13,487 bases of DNA from Cylindrotheca closterium (Eukaryota > Bacillariophyta > Bacillariophyceae > Bacillariales > Bacillariaceae), in NCBI GenBank assembly GCA_933822405.4, contig CAKOGP040001923.1, positions 1 through 13,487 of the forward strand. Direction: 5' to 3'. Of this stretch, positions 8,812 to 13,487 are shown in pieces. A program made the position numbers and the translations under genes. Below the pieces are notes generated by a model, which did not search any database, was not told the DNA's origin, and saw nothing but the letters and a program-made list of their open reading frames with translations. The stretch's first letter is position 1, and each line of letters opens with the position of its first letter.

Positions 8812-8922
8812 ATGATTGGACGGCATGCTGCATGTCAAATTGACATAGCTTGACTGGCTTGTGGTCAATTTGACCACGGCTATACAGGCTCGTGGTCAAA
8901 TTGACCATCCAATCAAATCATC
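8812..8922. repeat. left block of the palindrome family (31-bp type joined to 33-bp type)
   Basis: The block contains ATGTCAAATTGACAT (8832-8846), GTGGTCAATTTGACCAC (8861-8877) and, from 8891, GTGGTCAAATTGACC running into ATCCAATCA. The first two GGCT[CT]GTGG starts, at 8856 and 8887, are 31 bp apart, the same period as the array at 10886-10978. The last unit is a hybrid: its left arm is of the 31-bp type and its right arm of the 33-bp type. Confidence 0.85.
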
Positions 8923-10296
8923 CCACTTGAAAGTGGTAGTTTTGTGAAAATTCTCACACGATGGCACTGTAGGTCGTACAGGACAATACGTACCGGCACA
9001 CGTGGACAGACGTACCTCTGTGCACCCATCAACACCAAAACCGAGCACCAAACACCTTGGCACAACAATCACAAGGGGTTTGAAGCGACAGCCATCAATC
9101 ACCAAAGTTTTCCTCATCTTTTCTTCTGCTGGTACAACAAAGTTTGGTCACACTGTGGTCCATCAACGATGTTTCCTGACGATCAAATGTTCCAACAACA
9201 GAAGAAGTGATTGAAATGATTGATGATGAAGTATCGTCCATTGGTGTATTGTACCCAATGCCATTGTCTTTTATCATCTTGCTGTTGCTTCCAAAGTTCC
9301 GTTTCTTCGGAAGATTTCCAGTCAAATCCGTCATCTGGCAAATCCGACTGAAATGATGAATCGACATCTGCGGGCCCCAGGAAGAAACCAAATACAATGG
9401 CAAGCTTCATTTTGTATAGAATACATTCACAGCTGCGATTGGTGATTTATTCTATACCTTTATCATTCCACAACCAACCAATGTTGATCAAACTGCTTCT
9501 GTTGGCTGGTTCCTAATGTCGGTTTGCCATTGTTCAGCAGGAGGTTCCCATGACCGCCATACTACCGGGGCACAACCACTCAACAATACACCAGTCGCTT
9601 CTTTCAATCCTTAAGCCTTGAGCAGTATGTGACCTAGTCATGGATTCCGCCTAGGTCCAGCATACATTGGCCTAATTGGTGGGGTCAAAAAAAATGGTAA
9701 GTTCTGCTTCAAAACTGGTATTGGTCGAACTGTGGGCCAAATTTCTCCAAGCTTCTTTATTCTAACGCATATTTGTCGTGCATGGGTATTTATATCATGA
9801 TTGGGGGGTTGGAATGGGGGGTTCTGGTAGAAGTGATCGAACCACAGGTACTTGGTGTGGGTAATAAACTCAGCATAGATTTGGAGAACCTTTACCATTT
9901 GTCATGTCGTCACCCAGACAAGGGCGGGCCTTCACCAAAGTTTTTGATGTACCAGCAGTTATCAATATTTGGCGATGGTTTGAATTGCTGCAATGGGAAA
10001 AGAAATGTTTGGCTCCTTTTTTCAACTCTTTGCAACAATTCAAGTGATTTGGAGGGATTTCATTCAATCTGATTGGTTCTACCAAGAGTTCTTCACCAAA
10101 CTTTGCAATTCACAGTATATAGAGATCTAGTACAGATAATACCTAATAGTGTGTAGGTCGCAATAGCATGGTTTGTGATCACAATAAGGTCGTATTTTAC
10201 AAGATAGAATCTTTTGTCTTGTGGTTTTGATAAAAGTCAAAGAAGTCAATACTTCGGGTATATTTTGTTTTTCCGTCGCCATGACAATCACACGAG
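8923..10296. other. 1.4-kb segment between the two palindrome blocks
   Basis: No firmly supported gene; one small open frame is listed separately. CCACTTGAAAGTGG at 8925-8938 is a perfect six-base inverted repeat just inside the left border, and AACCAACCAA (9472) pairs with TTGGCTGGTT (about 9503) with one mismatch. I did not find matching terminal repeats or a target-site duplication at the two borders. Confidence 0.4.
9183..9410 (-). CDS. small open frame with hydrophobic N-terminus, hypothetical
   Basis: The 75-codon frame starts in a good eukaryotic context (ACAAAATGAAG) and opens with MKLAIVFGFFLG, a short charged-then-hydrophobic stretch that could act as a signal peptide. It continues with an acidic, Trp-containing part (DDGFDWKSSEETELWK). 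An overlapping frame one base over, open from 9403 to 9095, carries a Ser/Thr-rich run (DDTSSSIISITSSVV) that could be the true continuation after a frameshift or an intron. I do not recognise the product. The hydrophobic segment is short and the frame small, so chance remains quite possible. Confidence 0.25.
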   Translation of the reverse strand: MKLAIVFGFFLGPADVDSSFQSDLPDDGFDWKSSEETELWKQQQDDKRQWHWVQYTNGRYFIINHFNHFFCCWNI

Positions 10297-10851
10297 ATGA
10301 TTGGATTGTCAATTTGACCATCCAATCATGTTGTGCGGAGCCTTTGGACGTTGTGATTGGATAGTCAATTTGACCATCCAATCATATTCTCTGCAGCCTT
10401 CTGATCTTATGATTGGATGGTCAAATTGACCATCCAATCATATTGTCTAACTTTGTCGGATTATGATTGGATGGTCAAATTGACCATCCAATCATATTGT
10501 CTCAAGTTTTCCAAGTAAATGATTGGATGGTCAAATTGACCATCCAATCAAAATGTCTCACTTAATCAAATGATGATTGGATGGTCAATTTGACTAATGT
10601 CTAACTTTGTCGAAGTATATGATTGGATGGTCAAATTGACCACCCAATCATAATGTCTCACATTGTCCAATTCTGATTGGATGGTCACTTTGACCGTCCA
10701 ATCATATTGTTTCTTTTGTCCAAGTATATGATTGGATGGTCAATTTGACCATCCAATCATATTGTCTTGAGGCACGTGGGCCCTAGGATTTTGTCCAAGT
10801 ATGATTGGGTGTTGACTGGAAGACCATGTGCCCTTCGAATTTTGTCCAAGT
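10297..10851. repeat. array of 33-bp near-perfect palindromes with 21-24-bp spacers
   Basis: Units at 10297-10329, 10353-10385, 10409-10441, 10463-10495, 10519-10551, 10573-10594 (right arm lost), 10619-10651, 10673-10705 and 10728-10760; a degenerate tenth starts at 10801. Each arm is ATGATTGGATGGTCAA, followed by one A or T and the reverse complement of the arm. Units 3, 4 and 9 are perfect over all 33 bp; the others have one to a few changes. Spacers are 21-24 bp up to 10727 and related to each other (most begin A[TA]TGTCT and end near GTCCAAGTA), so the whole is a degenerate tandem repeat of about 54-56 bp. Each arm contains ATTGG, so each unit carries CCAATCA on both strands. Confidence 0.95.
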
Positions 10852-11000
10852 ATGATTGGATGGTCAAATTGACCACGGCTCAATTGGCTCATGGTCAATT
10901 TGACCACGGCTCTACTGGCTCGTGGTCAATTTGACCATGGCTTGATTGGCTTGTGGTCAAATTGACCACGGCTCGACTGGCTCGTAGCGGTCAATCCCAT
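10852..11000. repeat. 31-bp tandem palindrome array sharing the GGTCAA-W-TTGACC core
   Basis: The array begins with a hybrid: a 33-bp-type left arm (ATGATTGGATGGTCAA, 10852) joined to a 31-bp-type right arm (TTGACCACGGCTC). Full units start at 10886, 10917 and 10948 with GGCT[CT][AG]TGGTCAA and end TTGACCA[CT]GGCT plus five to six variable bases. A broken fourth copy starts at 10979. The orientation is the same as in the block at 8856-8890. Confidence 0.9.
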
Positions 11001-11658
11001 CACTCAGCGGTCATTGCGCTCTCGGCGGCTATTTGTAGTAAATTGAATAACAGAAATTTACACTACTTATTACAGGATCCAGGTTGGTGGCACCGGAACA
11101 AGATGGACGAACCGTTGGCCAATTTTTTTCACTCCTGCAAAAGAGAAGACAGCCTTTTTCATTCATTTGGCGAGTTGAATGAATCGGACCGTTTTTTTGA
11201 ATTTCCAATTTTTTTGAAATTCCGCAACTCTCAGATTCCTTTTCCAGTCTCTCCCCCAACGTTTCATCGACCACTCCGACCACCGTTCCCGGCCGTTCCA
11301 GTACCGGTAGTGGTACGAAAAATATGGCGGTTTTCAAAAATACCCAACCCCATTTGTGAAATATGAGCCCATATTTATCATACCTGCCGTTTTTTCGGCT
11401 GGGAGGCAGTGCCATCAATTTCGGAATGACAGCAAGACCGAAGAATGCTTCTTTCGAGGCATAGACATAAAATGTCTGAGCGTATTCCAATTTCAGCCAA
11501 TCACATTTATTCTATCTAGTTGAGTGACGGCCTCGGCTGGAGATGCCCTAAACCGATGCGAAAACCGCGCAACCCAAACGAAACAGCACTGATTCTCCAA
11601 AACAAACCAAACAATCAATTCAATCTCACAAACACCAAGAGCATTGAAGCTCCAAGCA
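11001..11658. other. intergenic stretch with homopolymer T tracts
   Basis: Long open frames overlap on both strands (10953-11366 plus, 11490-11029 minus) but neither shows a domain, and both cross T7 tracts and GAATTTC/GAAATTC inverted words at about 11198-11221. The part after 11500 is rich in CAA and CAAT words and looks like the 5' leader or promoter of the gene starting at 11714. Confidence 0.4.
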
Positions 11659-11688
11659 ATGGATAGACCAAGCATCAATCAAGAATAG
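11659..11688 (+). promoter_or_regulatory. possible upstream open reading frame (9 codons)
   Basis: ATGGATAGACC opens a frame of nine codons that ends in TAG at 11686-11688, 25 bp before the next start codon at 11714. If the transcript starts upstream, this short frame could lower translation of the downstream gene. No transcript data are available here. Confidence 0.25.
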
Positions 11689-11713
11689 TGCAATCTACTC
11701 AAAACGTCGTGGA

Positions 11714-12085
11714 ATGGAGGCGAGTATCCAAAAAGTCCTATCTGCGAAAGAAGCTTCTTTCAAGCAACACACTTCTCCTCAGCAACCGAATTTTCGAACG
11801 GACTTCTCCAATGCCCTTTTCCATGCATTCCATACTCATAAAGATGACCTTGGTAAGGAGCTGGTCAATGAAAAAATTGTTGTAAGTGTAGCTGAACACC
11901 TGAAACCAAAAGTCCTTGAAGTGCCATATGCTTTTACTACGAAAATGTGCGAAAAAGTTTTGAAGTTGCACAATGATTCACCAACTTCTTTCACAACCTC
12001 TTTGGTACGTAGCTTTCCACTGTCCTACTACTGTACCTTCTTTGCATTTGTACTTGGGCGTTCCAATCCGTCCGTCCTTCGCTAG
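11714..12085 (+). CDS. hypothetical protein, 123 codons, possibly the first exon of a spliced gene
   Basis: The frame starts ATGGAGGCG after a CAA-rich leader and reads MEASIQKVLSAKEASFKQH, then DDLGKELVNEKIVVSVAEHL and VPYAFTTKMCEKVLKLHND. The first 97 residues are hydrophilic, mixed in charge and look like a real soluble helical protein. The last 26 (after LVRSF, rich in Phe, Tyr and Ser) differ in character and may be intron read as protein: GTACGT at 12005-12010 is a good donor falling exactly at a codon boundary, and a T/C-rich tract at 12108-12120 with CAG at 12149-12151 could be the acceptor. Splicing there would end the protein a few codons later. No membrane segment or known motif is seen in the first part. 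I do not recognise the family. Confidence 0.5.
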   Translation: MEASIQKVLSAKEASFKQHTSPQQPNFRTDFSNALFHAFHTHKDDLGKELVNEKIVVSVAEHLKPKVLEVPYAFTTKMCEKVLKLHNDSPTSFTTSLVRSFPLSYYCTFFAFVLGRSNPSVLR

Positions 12086-12294
12086 CCAACACCTGCAGTG
12101 CATCGCTTTTTTCCCCCGTTTCTATTCGGGAAAATAAAATACTGCGCACGCAGAAATTCGGAGAATCTTGAAAGTCACTATGCGAGTCGCTGCAGCGTTT
12201 ATTAGTATTGTTAAAATTTGGCATCCCGCATCGCACAATGTTACGACATGCTCTGTGTTGGAACACTAGTTTCACAACGAGGAATATAAAGATC
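12086..12294. other. spacer and 5' leader before the CRAL-TRIO-type gene
   Basis: This 209-bp stretch likely holds the 3' end of the upstream gene and the promoter and leader of the next. The downstream frame is open back to an ATG at 12208 (MLKFGIPHRT), so a longer N-terminus is possible; the 12295 start is preferred because the sequence before it lacks family-like character. Confidence 0.35.
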
Positions 12295-13340
12295 ATGAGC
12301 ACACCAGTTGCGATATCAAAGAAACCATGCCTTTGTGGATACGATTCATCCTCATGTGGAGGAGGCCACATGACCAGTCAATTGAATAATAGCAGTCGCA
12401 AAAGGAAACTCCAAGGGGCTTCTTATTTTGATGATGTTCTGATGGAAGGCATGAAGAATCTCTCTTTTGATCAGATTCAGCGTGAGCAAGAATTGCTTCA
12501 TGGAGTTGCGGATGACGTTGACCTGGATGACAATACGATTGACGACCTGCTCCTTGAGCTGGAGTCGCATCTTCACCGTATGAAGAAAGGAACCGCGTAC
12601 GAATTAGCGGAGAGGCAAGACCCGTCGTATGTTTCCAATCGGGAATTTCATTTGGCTTTCTTACGATCAAGTCATTTTGAACCAAAAGCATCAGCTGCGA
12701 AAATGATTACCTTTTTCAAATACAAACAAGACCTCTTTGGTGAAGACAGCTTGGTTCGGGACATCACTGTGCAAGATTTGAACCAAGATGATTTGAGCTG
12801 CTTATTGGATGGCAACATTCAGTTCTCGCCGTTTCGTGATCGATCAGGTCGAACGATCTTTGCGGAGTTCCTCGGCCTTCGAACCAAAACGACTATCCGG
12901 ACAGTGTTGCGAGCCAGATTATACATGTTAGCGAACAGTGTTGAAACAATGATAGACATTAGCAAAGGAAGCGTCATCATAGGCTATCTTGTTGAACAGT
13001 ATGGGGGATGCTGGAAGGAGGAAAGTTGTTTATGGAAGCTGTCCCTTTCAGACTTGACGGCCTTCATCTATGTTACAGCAATCCAATAGAATGCATGGTA
13101 ACCAGGGCATCCATTAAAATGCTGCCATATCAGGAACGTGTTAAATTGCGGGTACACTTGGGATCGCATACAGAATGCCAATATTTGCTCGCAAGCTATG
13201 GTATTACCAGAGGCTCGCTTCCTCTGAAGGGAAAGGAAAGTGAGATGGATTTGAGCTATCATAATGCTTGGTTTCAGAGAAGAATGCACCAAGAGGAAGA
13301 GCAACGGCAACAAGCTCCTGCGCTCATTCATTCTGCTTGA
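12295..13340 (+). CDS. CRAL-TRIO (Sec14-like) lipid-binding family protein, diatom type, broken by a -1 frameshift
   Basis: Proteins of this family bind a small lipid in a CRAL-TRIO pocket and are expected in the cytosol or on membranes. From the ATG at 12295 there is a Cys/Ser-rich head (KKPCLCGYDSSSCGGG), then FDDVLMEGMKNLSFDQIQRE and HGVADDV (residues 45-75), the block that opens this diatom family. FLRSSHFEPKASAAKMITFF (122-141) matches the usual FLRA-F---KAA-RM pattern, followed by DLFGEDSLVRDITVQDL and RDRSGRTIF (181-189). The lipid-binding domain continues with SKGSVIIGYLV. After residue 237 the frame shifts: a run of five G (13003-13007) is one base short. The next frame, from 13008, continues the family with EAVPFRLDGLHLCYSNP, then HLGSHTECQYLLASYGI and a charged Glu/Gln-rich tail to TGA at 13338-13340. 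Total about 348 residues. It is either a recent pseudogene or an intact gene with a homopolymer sequencing error. Confidence 0.8.
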
Positions 13341-13487
13341 GCCACTGCAACGCACCAACAGAACACATCCTGCCATGACACCGCATCTGGACCAAATAGT
13401 GCAAATGAAAACGATGTCTTGTGCTTGGCAAAAAGAGTCAAAGGTGTAGGAAATGAACGGCTGCATTCCTTGGCGCTAATCTATCTC
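13341..13487. other. 3' flank of the CRAL-TRIO-type gene
   Basis: No supported feature; presumably the 3' untranslated region. No clear polyadenylation signal or new gene start is visible before the window ends. Confidence 0.4.

Noticed and set aside
9638..9898. Shared WPTVRP peptide in minus-strand frames here and at 11029-11490
   Set aside because: The nucleotide match is short (around CGAAC-GT-GGCCAA) and surrounding sequence does not align. It could be a faint old repeat but is not supportable.
10297..10760. CRISPR array
   Set aside because: Repeat and spacer lengths look right, but the spacers are related to each other, the surroundings are eukaryotic, and no cas-like gene is present. 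It is a tandem repeat with a 54-56-bp period.
8812..10990. Foldback or MITE-type transposon with terminal inverted repeats
   Set aside because: The 31-bp units at the two ends lie in direct orientation, and only the palindromic cores match when inverted. No target-site duplication was found.
10953..11366. 137-codon plus-strand frame after the palindromes
   Set aside because: It starts inside the repeat array, crosses homopolymer tracts and overlaps a longer minus-strand frame; neither looks like protein.
12973..13018. Short intron explaining the CRAL-TRIO frame change
   Set aside because: Candidate GT-AG pairs give tiny introns that do not restore the frame and would remove conserved residues.

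Overview
The window looks like nuclear DNA of a stramenopile alga, most likely a diatom. The two strongest clues are a decayed Ty1/copia retrotransposon whose gag, protease, integrase and reverse transcriptase segments read like the CoDi-type elements common in diatoms, and a CRAL-TRIO-type gene at the right end whose N-terminal and C-terminal blocks match a large diatom family. There are no bacterial-style operons or ribosome binding sites. Coding density is low, and most of the sequence is transposon debris, duplicated gene fragments and intergenic repeats.

Layout. Positions 1-2425 (minus strand) hold copia gag, protease and integrase, full of stops and frameshifts and running off the left edge. 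Positions about 2800-4119 (plus strand) hold the linker and reverse transcriptase of a copia element. The two pieces lie head to head and do not duplicate each other's domains, so they may be one element split by an inversion. The reverse transcriptase is cut at 4119/4120, where a 661-bp unit begins. Two apparently identical copies (4120-4780, 4781-5441) are followed by a diverged third copy (5442 to about 6025). All carry, on the minus strand, pieces of a decayed gene with zinc-ribbon-like cysteines; the third copy continues into the gene's 5' end with an AT-hook-like start at 6195. Positions 6200-8810 are intergenic, with two small arrays of GTCGGAC-containing 20-bp repeats.

From 8812 to about 10990 lies the most unusual part: a family of near-perfect palindromes with a GGTCAA-W-TTGACC core. 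Eight full-length or nearly full-length 33-bp palindromes and one truncated copy, separated by 21-24 bp, run from 10297 to 10760, followed by a 31-bp tandem array that shares the core. A short piece of the same two repeat types sits at 8812-8922, about 1.4 kb upstream. From 11500 the sequence becomes gene-like again: a 123-codon open frame of unknown function (11714-12085) and a CRAL-TRIO-type gene (12295-13340) broken by a single-base frameshift in a run of five G.

No working multi-gene system is visible. The genes do not appear to act together: the left half is a transposon graveyard, the right end is ordinary host gene territory, and the palindrome array between them is the feature most worth follow-up.
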